Source of the DNA: Verrucomicrobiaceae bacterium
GTDB taxonomy: Bacteria > Verrucomicrobiota > Verrucomicrobiia > Verrucomicrobiales > Verrucomicrobiaceae
Assembly (NCBI GenBank): GCA_016713035.1
Contig: JADJPW010000002.1
Location: 434,001 to 498,000 of the forward strand
Direction: 5' to 3'
Length of the DNA: 64,000 nt
Position 1 is the first letter of the stretch. Each line of letters opens with the position of its first letter. Of this stretch, positions 31,301 to 41,776 are shown piece after piece. The notes under the pieces were generated by a model. The model did not search any database and was not told where the DNA came from. It saw only the letters and a program-made list of their open reading frames with translations. The position numbers and the translations under genes were made by a program.

Positions 31301-33538
31301 AGATGTTCTTCTAGGCCCCGTAGCCAATACCTTCCTACTGCCACAGGGCCTGACCAATAGGCATTGGTACAAAACGTATTTCTCCACGTATGCGGAGAAC
31401 AGCGGTGTGAACGTCACCTCCCTGGGTGGCGATGTCAGCATCCGGCAAGCGGCTACTTTGAGCACGAATTCGGTAGAGTCCTCCCTACTCGCACAATGGA
31501 ATAGCGAGATGCTGCTGCTGGGCACCGGCTCCAGCTCTGCTGCCGCCTATCAGCCCTGGTTACGACTCGCAGAGACGGATGTATCGGCCTTCCAGACCGT
31601 GAGCACGCTGATGCCAGGCACCCTGAAAGCCACCGCCTTCAGTGGCGATATCCAGCTCACGGGCCGCATGAATCTCTCACCCTCCGCCACCGGTACGCTC
31701 GAGCTACTGGCAGCCGGCGGAGTGCACGGACTTACTCCTAGGGGTATCCAGCTCCATCATCAATGGAAAACAGACCACCGTGTGGGCCTCAGCTACCGTC
31801 AATCTCTCAGATGCAAATCCGGCATCCATTCCCGGAGTTCTGGCACCCTTCGCCTTTTACCAGACATACTTTAACCCTGCTGCGCCTACTGCCGTGAACA
31901 ATCTCGCAGCTCGTATCTCCACCTCCACATTCCTGGACTCCATCAACGCCGTCTTTGACGAGTCTGGCTCCACCAGCGGTGACTACGCCACCACGCAGAC
32001 AAAGCAGCAGCTCCACGCACCTGGTGTGCTGCACGCCGCAGACACCTCCCCCGTGCGCATTTATGCCGGCGATGGAGATGTCTCCGGCCTTTCACTTTTC
32101 TCTGGAAAAGCAGCGAACATCCTTGCCCAGCAAGACATCACAGACATCTCCTTCTATATCCAAAATGTGCGTGATAGCGACCTCTCGCTCATCTCCAGCG
32201 GGCGAGACATCATCGCCTACAATGCCAGCTCTGCACTGCGCACTCAGGCCGTCACGGATGGAAATCTGCCCAGCTTTACCGAAAGGCCAAAATCCGGCGA
32301 CATCCAGATCAGTGGCCCAGGTACATTGCAAGTGCTCTCCGGTCGCAATCTCGATCTCGGCACTGGCTCCAACAACTCCGACGGCACAGGCGTCGGCATC
32401 ACCAGCATCGGCAACGGGCGCAATCCGTATCTGCCATTTGCAGGCGCGGACATCATCCTTTCAGCAGGCCTAGGAGCCACCTCGCAGGGGCTCGGAGGCA
32501 GCGGGCTGAATTTTGAAGGCCTCGTCACCCAGTTTAGCACACCCAGAAATCTGGCCAGCTTAGCTGAATTGCTCGGCGTGCCGTCTGTGAACATCAATGA
32601 CCCCGCATTGACCGCCGAACAGCAAAAACAGCTCTCACTAGCACTCTTCTATGTCGCTCTGCGCAATGCTGGCCGTGACCGCAATGACCCAAATAGCCCA
32701 GACGCTGGCACCTATGCTGCTGGAGAGCTCGCCATCGACACGCTCATCCCTGGAGCACTCGACGGAAACATCCTCACCCAGGCCCGTGACATTCGCACTC
32801 GCAGCGGTGGTGATATCAGCATCCTCGCGCCAGGTGGCAGCCTTCAGTTAGCCTCCACCCTCATCGGTGAGACATTAGCACCTCCAGGCATCATTACCGA
32901 GGCTGGAGGAAATATTTCCGTCTTTGCACAGGATGATGTCAGCATCGGTATCGCTCGTATTTTCACCCTGCGCGGTGGTGACATCACGATTTGGTCAAGC
33001 GAAGGCGACATCGCCGCTGGCTCCTCTGCCAAAACCGTGCAATCCGCGCCACCGACACGTGTCTTGATCGATCCACAAAGCGCCAGCGTCGCCACGGACC
33101 TCGCCGGTCTGGCCACCGGTGGCGGCATCGGGGTTCTGGCGACAGTGGCAGGCGTGCGACCTGGCAATGTCGATCTCATCGCCCCGGTCGGCGCGGTGGA
33201 TGCCGGTGACGCCGGCATCCGTGCCACCGGCAATCTGAACATCGCCGCCGCTCTCGTTTTAAATGCCGGCAACATCTCTGTCGGTGGCACCTCTGCTGGA
33301 GCCCCCTCCGCACCGAGCGTCGCTACGCCTTCGCCTCGGTGGATTGGCCAGCGCCGCCTCAGCCACAGCAGCTACCAACGGCAGCCCAGCCACTCAGCAG
33401 GCCGCACAACAACAAGACGATGCAGAAAATAAAGACACCGCTCCTTCCATCATCACCGTCGAAGTCCTCGGCTACGGCGGCGGCGATGGCAATGAGGATG
33501 AAGACGAGCGCAAACGTCGCAGCAGCGGGGCGGAGTAA
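22341..33538 (+). CDS. Giant filamentous-haemagglutinin-type exoprotein (TpsA), about 3,700 aa, frameshifted
   Basis: Starts 11 bp after the parvulin gene with a signal-like segment (IAHFMILLIALPPQAVMADM). The two-partner secretion domain is at about residues 150-270: LEWNTFNVGRQTTVRFDQ, AFNRVTDPSGNPTQILGSIE, GQVYVINQNGIIFGGASVVN and TGALTVSSLPIND. Then come thousands of residues of beta-helix repeats rich in Gly/Ser/Thr/Asn (for example GSVSISAPAMALDGTLAGGT, GNISIPAGVTLNVRAAGSIT). The C-terminal DUF3739-like region ends PSIITVEVLGYGGGDG and an acidic/basic tail, stop 33538. Frame changes occur near 22540, 23190, 24040, 26750, 27270, 27500, 28100, 28500, 28800, 29150, 29600, 30230, 30560, 31750 and 33330. 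The longest unbroken stretch is 24041 to about 26750. Probably exported by the TpsB at 14009-15653 as a surface adhesin or matrix protein. Confidence 0.85.
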
Positions 33539-33573
33539 CGCTCTCCATCACTCGCACTACCCACACTCCCAAA

Positions 33574-35299
33574 ATGGCTTTTGACTTCCAACCGCTCCAT
33601 CAAAAACGCGTAGAGATGCAAGACTCAAAGCCTCCTTTGCTCGGCATCTTCAGCCGTTGGCTCTTTGCCATCGTCATCCTCGCTGTCGTGGGAGTCTTTT
33701 TCTGGACCCCGGCAAAAGAGGCCATCAAAAGCGCCATGGCACGCAGCTACGCAAAGGAATCCATTGCTGCCATGCATGCAGATGATTTCGGCTATGCCAT
33801 CACTCAACTGCGTGACGCACGCTCCTATGCACCTGAGGAGCCTGCTGTGCTAGAAGCCATCATCGAGTACCTAAAGCTGGTCAAAGGTGATCCGCGTGAG
33901 ATCGCCTACAACCTTCGCGTGCTCAGCGGAAAGCGCACCCTCACCAGTGAGGAACAAATACTCTATGCTGATAGCTTAGTGCGGAGTGGGCAGGCAGCCG
34001 AAGCACGCAAAACCTTCGATAAATTGCCAGCCGCAGACGCACAGAGTACGGTGGGCTAGCCGTCCTCGCACAGATACAGGGTGCTGAGGGCCAGAGAGGC
34101 TCTGCTGCTGCCACGGCACGCCAAGCTAGGCTTTTTGGATAAAACAACACCAGAGGCACGCATCGAAATAGCAGTCGAAAACAGCCGTAGCGCCTTTCCA
34201 GAGCTGCGGCAGAAATCTGGCAAGAACTCTGGGAGCTAGCACAGCTCGCTCCGCCCCTGGTATCGCTGCCATGCGGGCACTGATCAAAGACCCACGCCTA
34301 TCCGCTGAGGATGCTGCACGCCTACTCACCCTCATCGAGCAGCATCCCCACGCGGAGCCCGCAGCCCGTCTAGAAGTCATCTCCACTCTCATGCGGCTGC
34401 TACCAGAGCAGCGAGAGGAATTTATTCGCCGTGAAGTCGCACGTTTTGAGTCGCGTGACCATGTGGGAGAGCGCGGCGGTCTGGTAGAATTAGCCGCATG
34501 GCTCGCAGAACATCATGCTTACACGGAACTCCACCGTCTCATTCCTCGGCACTTAGCACGCAGTTCCCGTGAGCTCTACACCGCGCTCGTCAAAGCTCTC
34601 GCGTCTGAGGGCCGCTGGCAGGACATGAAATCCCTACTTAATGAGGAGCGTCCACCCGTCTCGCCAACGCTCATCAAACTCTGGCTTGCTGATGCTGAGA
34701 GCCATTTACAGCCAGATGGCCGCGAAGCACGTCGCCAGATCCTTCTAGCTATCGACTGCGCACGCACCGCTCACGAAGCGGAGGAACTCGAGCTAGCCTC
34801 TGGTCTAGCAGAGCGTCTGGGCTGGACAGACATCGCGCTTCAAGCCGTGAAATACTTGCGGCCAGAGGCCCCACATCGCCAGGGTGATCTCCTATCGAGA
34901 GCACGCGGACTCGCCGCCCGGTCACAGGACACGCATTCTCTGTTGGAGATCACACGCGACCTGCTCGCACTTCATCCTGAAAGCACGCAGTATGCAGACG
35001 ACCTCGCCTACCTCCGCCTCCTACTCGGCGAGGAGATGGAAATCGTCTCCCTGGGCGGCAAAAAACTCCCATCCTTCTACGCAGCGCTAAACGCCTATCG
35101 TTTAGGAGACGGCGCAGCTCTTCCTCAATTGCTCACCCATACATCCAATACCGAAGGCTTACCCGCTGGCCGCCGCGCTGTCCTGAGTGGTCTGCTGGCC
35201 AAAGCCGGTGAAACCGCCCGTGCCTTTCAGATCGCCGAAAAAGTGCCCGATGCGCTGCTGCTCGATGAAGAACGCGTGTTTCTAAAAATGGCACGTTGA
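33574..35299 (+). CDS. Membrane-anchored TPR/helical-repeat protein (frameshifted)
   Basis: N-terminal anchor RWLFAIVILAVVGVFFW (about residues 28-45), then helical repeats of TPR type: AMHADDFGYAITQLRDARSY, EEQILYADSLVRSGQAAEAR, ALVKALASEGRWQDMKSLLN and DDLAYLRLLLGEEMEIVSLG. Frame changes near 34050 and 34200 bridge YGGLAVLAQIQGAEGQREAA to WQELWELAQLAPP; the rest is open to 35299. It begins 36 bp after the exoprotein and is probably the last gene of the operon. Likely a periplasm-facing scaffold that interacts with the secretion machinery; no enzymatic motif seen. Confidence 0.7.
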
Positions 35300-35389
35300 G
35301 CTCAGAACGATCAGAAAACACTCGCACCGTGACGAAAGCGCCCCACGTCACTGCTCGCACAACAGCGCATAGGCTTCCATGCTCTGCGG

Positions 35390-36568
35390 ATGGTCAAACA
35401 AACCTCCCTACCTATTGCCAAAGCAGCGCATGACTTCGTCTTTGGTCGAGTCCACAACTCCAACCTCATCTACAACTGCGCTTGGGAAGATCCGCGCATC
35501 GACCGCGAGCTGCTGCGGCTCGATTCGGCCAGCAAAGTCGTCATGATCACCAGTGCTGGCTGCAATGTCCTCGACTACCTCATCGACAATCCAGCAGAGA
35601 TTCACGCGATCGACGTCAATTACCGCCAAAACGCCCTTTTTTGGAGCTGAAATGGCCCTTATTGCCCGTGACCACTATGACGACCTTTTCGAAATGTTCG
35701 GCATTGGCAGCCATCCGCAGTATAAATCAGTCTATGCTAGCGTTCGTCATGTTTTGAGCGAGCCCGCGCAGAAATTCTGGGACCGTCGCATCAGTTTCTT
35801 CGACCCAAAAGTCTCAAAAGTCCTTCTACTACCATGGCACCTCCGGCATCGCGGCTTGGGTCATGGGAAACTCTCTTTTTAGACTCAAACCGAACATCAA
35901 AAATTTTGCCCTAGCACTCCTCGATGCTCAATCCCTCGAAGACCAAACTGCTGCCTGGGAAAAAATCGAGAGCGAAGTCTGGACTGGCTTCATTGACTGG
36001 CTCGTCCGCCAGCCCGCGCTCATGACCCTTCTCGGGGTCCCGCGTCCTCAGATCAAGCTCATCCAAGACAGCCATCCCGGTGGCCTCAGCGGCTTTGTGA
36101 AAGATAAACTCCGTCATGTCTTCACGGAGCTGCCCATGGCGGACAACTACTTCTGGCGTGCCTACATCACCGGCAGCTACACCTTTACCTGCTGCCCGAA
36201 TTATCTCCGTCGCATCTATCAGACTCAGCTTCGTGCTCGCCTGCCTCGGGTAAGCACCTGCACCACCACCATCTCCAATTTTCTCCGCGAGCATCCGGGC
36301 CAATACAGCCACTACATCCTGCTCGATCACCAGGACTGGCTCGCCGCGCACGACACCGCTGCCCTCCGTGAAGAATGGGAACTCATTTTTTAACAATAGC
36401 CGCCCAGGAACCAAAATCCTCATGCGCAGCGCCGGTTTGGATGTCGATTTCATCCCCGCAGACATCCGCGCACGTCTCTGCTTCCACCCTGAGCTGACTA
36501 CCAAGCTACACACCCTAGACCGCGTAGGCACCTATGGTAGCACCCACTTTGCTGAAGTCCTCCCATGA
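35390..36568 (+). CDS. btaA: BtaA: S-adenosylmethionine:diacylglycerol 3-amino-3-carboxypropyltransferase (frameshifted)
   Basis: DUF3419/BtaA family: FGRVHNSNLIYNCAWEDPRI, ELLRLDSASKVVMITSAGCN, LDYLIDNPAEIHAIDVNYRQ (SAM-binding motif), YYHGTSGIAAWVMG, PMADNYFWRAYITGSYT, CCPNYLR and HYILLDHQDWL. Frame changes near 35640 (extra T in a T-run and a lost A restore ALLELKMALIA), 35820 and 36390 break it; stop at 36568. It transfers the aminocarboxypropyl group of SAM to diacylglycerol, the first step of betaine lipid (DGTS) synthesis. In several bacteria this replaces phospholipid when phosphate is short. The start of btaB overlaps its stop. Confidence 0.9.
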
Positions 36569-37170
36569 CCTCGACCGCGCCTCAGCAGGCCCTGCAAAGC
36601 TACTACGCACTCCACGCCCGTATCTACGATGCCACGCGTTGGAGTTTCCTCTTTGGCCGTGAGAAAATCATTCGCCGCGCTGTAGGCTATATCAATCCGT
36701 ATCGCATCCTTGAAGTCGGTTGCGGCACCGGACGTAACCTCCGCAGCCTCCAGAACTTCTTTCCTGAGGCCAAAATCACGGGGCTCGATCTCAGCGCCGA
36801 CATGCTGCGCATCGCAAAAACCAAAACGGAAGGCATTCACTTCATTCAGCGTGCCTACGATACACCAGTGGGCGGTTTTGACCTCATTCTCTGTTCATAC
36901 GCCCTTAGCATGTTCAATCCTGGTTGGGAACGTGCCATCCAGACTGCCGCAGCAGACTTGAAACCTAGTGGCACCATCGCTGTCGTTGATTTCCACCACA
37001 CCACTGTCGGCTGGTTCGAGCGCTGGATGCTGCGCAACCACGTTCGTATGCAGGGCCACCTCTGGCCCCTCCTCAGGCAGTCCTTCACCCCGCTGTGTGA
37101 TTCACTCCACCCCGCCTATGGCGGCCTTTGGCACTATGGCATGTTCATCGGGCGCAAATTGCCAGCATGA
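36565..37170 (+). CDS. btaB: BtaB: SAM-dependent N-methyltransferase for betaine lipid synthesis
   Basis: 201 residues, intact, starting in the btaA stop (ATGA). Class I methyltransferase: motif I ILEVGCGTGRNLRSL, ITGLDLSADMLRIAK, FDLILCSYALSMF and AADLKPSGTIAVVDFHHT; preceded by SYYALHARIYDATRWSFLFGRE, a segment seen in BtaB proteins, and ending with YGGLWHYGMFIGRKL. It adds three methyl groups to the amine of diacylglycerylhomoserine to give DGTS. The adjacent btaA makes this assignment strong. Confidence 0.88.
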   Translation: MTSTAPQQALQSYYALHARIYDATRWSFLFGREKIIRRAVGYINPYRILEVGCGTGRNLRSLQNFFPEAKITGLDLSADMLRIAKTKTEGIHFIQRAYDTPVGGFDLILCSYALSMFNPGWERAIQTAAADLKPSGTIAVVDFHHTTVGWFERWMLRNHVRMQGHLWPLLRQSFTPLCDSLHPAYGGLWHYGMFIGRKLPA

Positions 37171-37194
37171 GCGCATGCCAATTCTTCAGCCTAA

Positions 37195-37212
37195 TTGTTA
37201 CATTTTCGCCAC
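37195..37212 (+). promoter_or_regulatory. Weak Pho-box-like site before the ArsR-like gene
   Basis: TTGTTAC-ATTT-TCGCCAC: two heptamers 11 bp apart, identical at 4 of 7 positions, 57 bp before the start at 37270. Weaker than the sites at 13981 and 40832, and could be chance. Confidence 0.2.
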
Positions 37213-37269
37213 ATGTGTCTTTTCCGTTGCACAGTGCGGCTCACTCCGGTCATCTCTCCCCTCCAGAAC

Positions 37270-37674
37270 ATGCAAGCCCTCATCACTTTCTCCAACGCAC
37301 TCTCCGATCTCAATCGCCTTCGCATCCTCAGCCTCCTGCGGGATCACAAAGCGGATTTCGTCAGCCTGAGAGAAACGATCTCCATCTCCGAAGCGGACCT
37401 CGCCCAGCATGTCAAAATCCTTAGCGATGCAGGCCTACTCAAAGCGGATAAATCTGGCAAGCAGGCCAAAATCAAGCACAAGCACGCCGCTCTTCTCGAA
37501 AAGCTATTCACCCACTTCAAAATGAGCGCGAAGAAGAACGCCCAACTTCGTGCGGACCAAAAAAGCTGCGGCACCTCCACGATAAGAAAAACCAAGGCAG
37601 GTGTGGAAAGCTGGCAAAAAGCGGTGAAGAAAGCCCCTCAGACAAGAAAGCCGCCAAGAAAAGTAACTTCTTAA
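37270..37674 (+). CDS. ArsR-like winged-helix regulator with basic tail
   Basis: 134 residues. Start at 37270 gives MQALITFSNALSDLNRLRIL, then a helix-turn-helix (ISEADLAQHVKILSDAGLL) and wing (KADKSGKQAKIKHKHAALLE), matching the ArsR/SmtB plan. No clear metal-binding ELCVC-type motif, so not obviously a metal sensor. The Lys/Arg-rich tail (AKKNAQLRADQKSCG..., KKAPQTRKPPRKV) may be altered by a frameshift. Located just after btaAB; it could regulate that pair or the phosphoesterase downstream. Confidence 0.7.
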   Translation: MQALITFSNALSDLNRLRILSLLRDHKADFVSLRETISISEADLAQHVKILSDAGLLKADKSGKQAKIKHKHAALLEKLFTHFKMSAKKNAQLRADQKSCGTSTIRKTKAGVESWQKAVKKAPQTRKPPRKVTS

Positions 37675-37822
37675 AGGACTCAATTGATCAATCAGCCCAA
37701 GCCCCAATGGGATCGAGCAGCCTGGGGTGGAATCGCCGCATAGTCGTGACGGAAACGTTTCCCGGCAAATCTTGGGCTCCTCCAAAGTGATGGCACTTTA
37801 TGTGGTGGTTCGCCACTTCCAC

Positions 37823-38719
37823 ATGAAGACCAAGCTTCGCATCAAGACACTCATCATGTCCGACATCCATCTCGGCATGGCGGATTCAAAAGCTCTACAG
37901 GCAGCCCACATGCTACGGCACTGTATCTGTGACCAAATCATCCTCAATGGCGACATCATCGATGCATGGGCCTTAAAAACCTCCGGCAAATGGCGTTCGG
38001 ATCACACGCACTTCATCCGCACGCTACTCAAGAAAATGGAGAAAGAAGGAACTGATGTCATTTATGTGCGTGGAAATCATGATGACATCCTGATAGCTTT
38101 ACCCTTTAAAATGGCGGGACTAAGCATCGTTGATGAGCATATTCACGACTCACCAATGTGACGCTACCTCGTGGTACATGGAGACGGCTTTGACCATGTG
38201 ACCACCAATCATGCCTGGCTCGCAAAGATCCGCCCCATCGGCTACGACGTACTACTCCGCCTCAATCGGCATTATAGCCGCTGGCGGCGCTGGCGCGGAA
38301 AAGAAGCATTTTCACTTAGCCGCTGGGTCAAGTCGCGGGTGAAGCAAGCCGTCGGCTTTGTCGGTCGCTATGAAGAGCAGCTACAAAACTTGGCCCGTTG
38401 GAAAAGATGCAATGGCATCATCTGTGGCCACATCCACACACCTGCGAATAAGCAGATCGGAGACATCCATTACCTGAATTCGGGCGACTGGGTCGAAAGT
38501 ATGACCGCCATCATCGAGCACGACGACCATCGCTTTGAAGTGCTCGGCTATCATGACTTTTGCCTTCTGACTGGCCGACAAGCCAAAGGTTGCGAGCCCA
38601 GCTACTCCCTGCCAAAGCCCCTCCTCGCCCAGCGCTCCTCCTCCCAGCCCCAGAGCTACTCGCAGCCTGATTGGCTCCACAATAACCCAAGCACTATATA
38701 CACCCGGAGAGGTCAATGA
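37823..38719 (+). CDS. LpxH-like calcineurin-type metallophosphoesterase (one frameshift)
   Basis: Metallophosphoesterase motifs in order: MSDIHLG, LNGDIIDAW, YVRGNHDD, VVHGDGFDHV and ICGHIHTPANKQIG, then IHYLNSGDWVES. The order and spacing match UDP-2,3-diacylglucosamine pyrophosphatase-like proteins. A frame change near 38155 (SPM-stop in one frame, RYLVVHGDG in the next) divides it; stop at 38719. The start at 37823 is chosen because it directly precedes the conserved core; ATG 37790 is an alternative. Neighbouring btaAB suggests envelope-lipid remodelling, for example phosphate release from a lipid intermediate, but the substrate is not known. Confidence 0.78.
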
Positions 38720-38752
38720 GGAGAATTGTTTCCCTGCTTTGATCCTGTGCAA

Positions 38753-38961
38753 TCAGATGGCTCTTCTAATCGGGTAATCGAGTGATACCGATGGGTAAAT
38801 AGAATCTAGCGTATGTTGTCGTAGCCAAACATTCAGCGAACTCAATTTCACGCCAAGATGGACGGCAATATCCTTGCGGTTAGCACCTTCGCGCATCATG
38901 CGACGAGCCTTTTCCACAAAGGCCGTTTTTCTAAAGTGGTATAAATGGCAGGGCGTGGCAT
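38753..38961 (-). CDS. Small helix-turn-helix protein, probably frameshifted
   Basis: An ATG at 38961 starts MPRPAIYTT; shifting frame near 38935 gives FRKTAFVEKARRMMREGANR, then KDIAVHLGVKLSSLNVWLRQ and a stop at 38755-38753. The second segment looks like a helix-turn-helix of resolvase/transposase type. About 70 codons in total. It may be a small regulator or a transposase remnant. It lies between two convergent genes; expression unproven. Confidence 0.35.
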
Positions 38962-38992
38962 AACAGGTAAAGATTGAGTTGAGCTAAGTACC

Positions 38993-40741
38993 TCAGCGAC
39001 GGCGACGAAGAAACAATCCGCACAATCCGGCAAAAGCGAACAATGCTCGAGAAGGCTCTGGCGCGGCATATACGCCGATACCGGAACCGAGGCTGCCAGT
39101 GCCCTCGTAACCAGTGATCAGCAGCGCGGAGCCGGTGGGGCTTTGAGCGGCGGAGATGTACACCATGCTTTCTGGTGAGATGAGGCCATCCGCCTGACTG
39201 TTGATGTAGCTGACAAACGTCGGGTTGTTCGGATCTGTGATGTCATAGACCATGAGGCCGTTCTGACGCTCCATGCCGACGAAAGCGAGCATGTTGGAGC
39301 CAAACTGGCCGATGGTAAGTGCCTCGGGCTCGGGGCCTTTGTCATCAGAGCGAGTGTCCCACAGAGCTGGATTGCCGTTGTTCATGTTGAAGCGAGTTGG
39401 GTCAAGGTTGGCGAGGATGGTTTCGAAGTTCGTGCTGCCAGATTGGCCACTGTCCCAGACCCGGGCGCCTGTGTCGGCATTCCAGATGGTCATGGAGCGG
39501 GTGCCGATCATGACGGCTTCGTCGATTTTTCCATCGTTGTTGGTGTCGCCATTCAAGCGGGAGACATTGAGGCGACCCATGACGCTATTCGCACGCGAAG
39601 GATCGGCGGCCAGTGAAGTCGAGAGGCGGGTATTCAGGCTGTCGTTGCCTGAGGTGTCGCCAAAGCGGCTGATGTCGCGGTCATCGACGCGAGCATCACC
39701 TTCATTCACCGTGACGAGGTAGTTTGTGCCGCCGGAGGTGAAGGCCTTCACCGTATCCGGCATGGGCAGACCTTTCACTGTGTCATTGATGGCAATACTG
39801 GGTCCGTCTTGGTCGGATGCATCGATCGTTTGTGTGATGGTTCCCAGGTTGTTTACAGCCGTCCATTTGTTTGTGGTTAGGTCAAAGGTAGCGATGGCAT
39901 TGTTTTCCTGAAGCGTGACATGCACTTTGTTGCCGAGCACGGCGGCGTATTCCGGCTCCATGCCTTTGTAGAAGTCGGGGTCCGAACCGGCGAGTGTGGT
40001 GAAATTTGGCACGGAACTGATGAAAGCACCGCTGGTGCCAAGCGCGGACACACTGGCATTGCGGATGCCTGCGAGTGAGACGCCAGTGTCTAGATTGGTG
40101 GCAGAGAAGTCAAAAGTACCGACGTTGCCATTGGAGAGTGCGGAGATGCCCGCAGCACTGGTGATGCTGCTGAGGTCGATGACGCTGATAGAGCCCGCTG
40201 CATTGCCGGTGGAGGATGGATTGGCCGCAAGCGGATTGAATTCGCCTTCATTGACGATGATGAGCTTCGATCCATCTGCGGAGAAAGGTGACGCTGTCGG
40301 GGTGAAAGCCTACATCCAGCGTGACGAGCGTGCGACTGCCGCCTGAAAAACCGCTGGTGAGATCAAAGAAGGCGATTTTCCCCTGCGTGGTCGTATTCGC
40401 CGTGGGGATGAGTGTGGCGACACCGAAGCCGCGATTCGCTGGGTCTGCAGCGACGCTGCTGATGCTGCTGATGTTCGCCGTAGCACCAAAAGTCCCGGAG
40501 TAGTCGATATAGGCACGCTCGCTGAGTGTGGCGTTGCTGGAGAGTGTCATGATCTGTATTCGAAGGCACTGGCACCACTATTTGCTACGGTGGCGAGCAG
40601 CGTGTTGTCCTGCGAGGTGTAGGAGACGACCTCAGAGCCTCCAGCGCGAGTGACATTGCCCTCGACGTAGGAGTTGAGCAGCGTGATGGCGTGCGATGAT
40701 GAAGCTGCGGCGAGCAGGAGTGTGAGTGCGATGTGTTTCAT
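38993..40741 (-). CDS. Choice-of-anchor I family PEP-CTERM protein (frameshifted)
   Basis: Signal peptide MKHIALTLLLAAASSSHA, then a beta-propeller-like choice-of-anchor I body: GGSEVVSYTSQDNTLLATVA, TSGFSGGSRTLVTLDVGFHP, KLIIVNEGEFNPLAANPSST, ISVIDLSSI, KGLPMPDTVKAFTSGGTNYL with VTVNEGDARVDDRD, GPEPEALTIGQFG and ISPESMVYISAAQSPTGSAL. C-terminal PEP-CTERM tail APEPSRALFAFAGLCGLFLRRRR. Frame changes near 40555 and 40270. Relatives are sometimes annotated as alkaline phosphatases, without firm evidence. A Pho-box-like site lies 91 bp upstream. Secreted or envelope-attached. Confidence 0.8.
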
Positions 40742-40831
40742 GTGAGTTGCTGGATTGCCTATATGAAGCAGGACTCTTTTCTAGGCACTCGCGGCGAGGC
40801 GTCGAAACATCTGGGGCAACGATTTCGCCAT

Positions 40832-40849
40832 GTGGCAATGATGTGACAG
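40832..40849 (-). promoter_or_regulatory. Pho-box-like direct repeat upstream of the choice-of-anchor I gene
   Basis: On the minus strand: CTGTCAC-ATCA-TTGCCAC, heptamers 5 of 7 identical with an 11-bp period. The first heptamer matches the E. coli Pho-box CTGTCAT at 6 of 7. Oriented toward the gene starting at 40741. No clear -10 found. Confidence 0.4.
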
Positions 40850-40893
40850 ATGGCGTGTTGAGCGGCGTGACGGCCCGGCAAGAATCACGCGGC

Positions 40894-41776
40894 ATGTCTA
40901 GCTACTCATCCTCTCGCCGTAGGTCTCGCCGTTCATTTTGGAAGAAGGCTTTAGCATGGTTGCTGATCGTCGTGCTGATTGGGACTGCATGGTCGGTTTG
41001 GAAGGTGATGGACCGAAGTGTGGCGTCTCGGAAAGAGCCAGAGATCGCATCACCTACGTCTAGGCCTAGCCCTACACCTCATCCAACGCCGACGAAGCCC
41101 GCGACGCAGAAGAATGCGCCCCCATTTGATCCTGAGAGTGTGATGATGCCGGAAGCAATGCGGAAGGAGTTTGATCAAGCCTCTGCCGTGCTGCGCAAGG
41201 CGCTAGGTGGCAACTCCATGGCGGCGATGGAGTCCTGCGTGCGCCATCCTGAGCTGACGATGCCGCGTGTGCGTGCCTCGCCTGCAACACGCGGCGTTTT
41301 GCCAGCGCAGCCAATAGAGATCGGGCCGAAATTTGGCGTGAGCGGAGATCTGCTGCTGACCACACTACGATTGAGAGATGGCACGCATAGGCCTGTGGCG
41401 ATGGAAAAGAAAAAGGAGGGCTATTTGCTGGATTGGGAGAGCCTCACCGGCTGGGGGAGTCCACTTTCACTGAGCTGCTGACGCGACCGAATAGGCAAGT
41501 GGTGCTCATGCGGGTGATGTGCTCTCCCACGAGTGCGAAGGCTCCATTTGAAGATGCAGAGGTGTCTCACTCGTGCTGTCGCACCCTGCGGAGCAGACGA
41601 CGCTGAGTGCCTATGTGCCTGCGGAGCTCTTGAAGGCCCATGCAGCAGGCAAGTCTCTAACTACCTCACGCAACACGCCCTTTACACTCCGCTTACTAAC
41701 GGAGAAAGCCAGCGCCGAGCAAGGATGGGTGCGTGTGATGCAGATCATCTGCATCGGCTGGGTGACGGATGAGTGA
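40894..41776 (+). CDS. Unknown membrane-anchored protein (frameshifted)
   Basis: Basic start MSSYSSSRRRSRRSFWKK, one TM helix (ALAWLLIVVLIGTAWSVWKV), a Pro/Ser/Thr-rich linker, then a soluble domain: VMMPEAMRKEFDQASAVLRK, NSMAAMESCVRHPELTMPRV, LRLRDGTHRPVAMEKKKEGY and LLDWESLTGWGE. Frame changes near 41460 and 41560 continue it as ELLTRPNRQVVLMRVMCSPT and LSAYVPAELLKAHAAGKSL to a stop at 41776. I do not recognise the family. Divergent from the choice-of-anchor I gene with a 150-bp shared upstream region. Confidence 0.6.

Noticed and set aside
22341..33538. Interpretation as a dozen separate small genes
   Set aside because: The pieces share one strand, one repetitive beta-helix composition and continuous spacing, with the secretion domain only at the start and the DUF3739-like end only at the end. 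One frameshifted gene is simpler.
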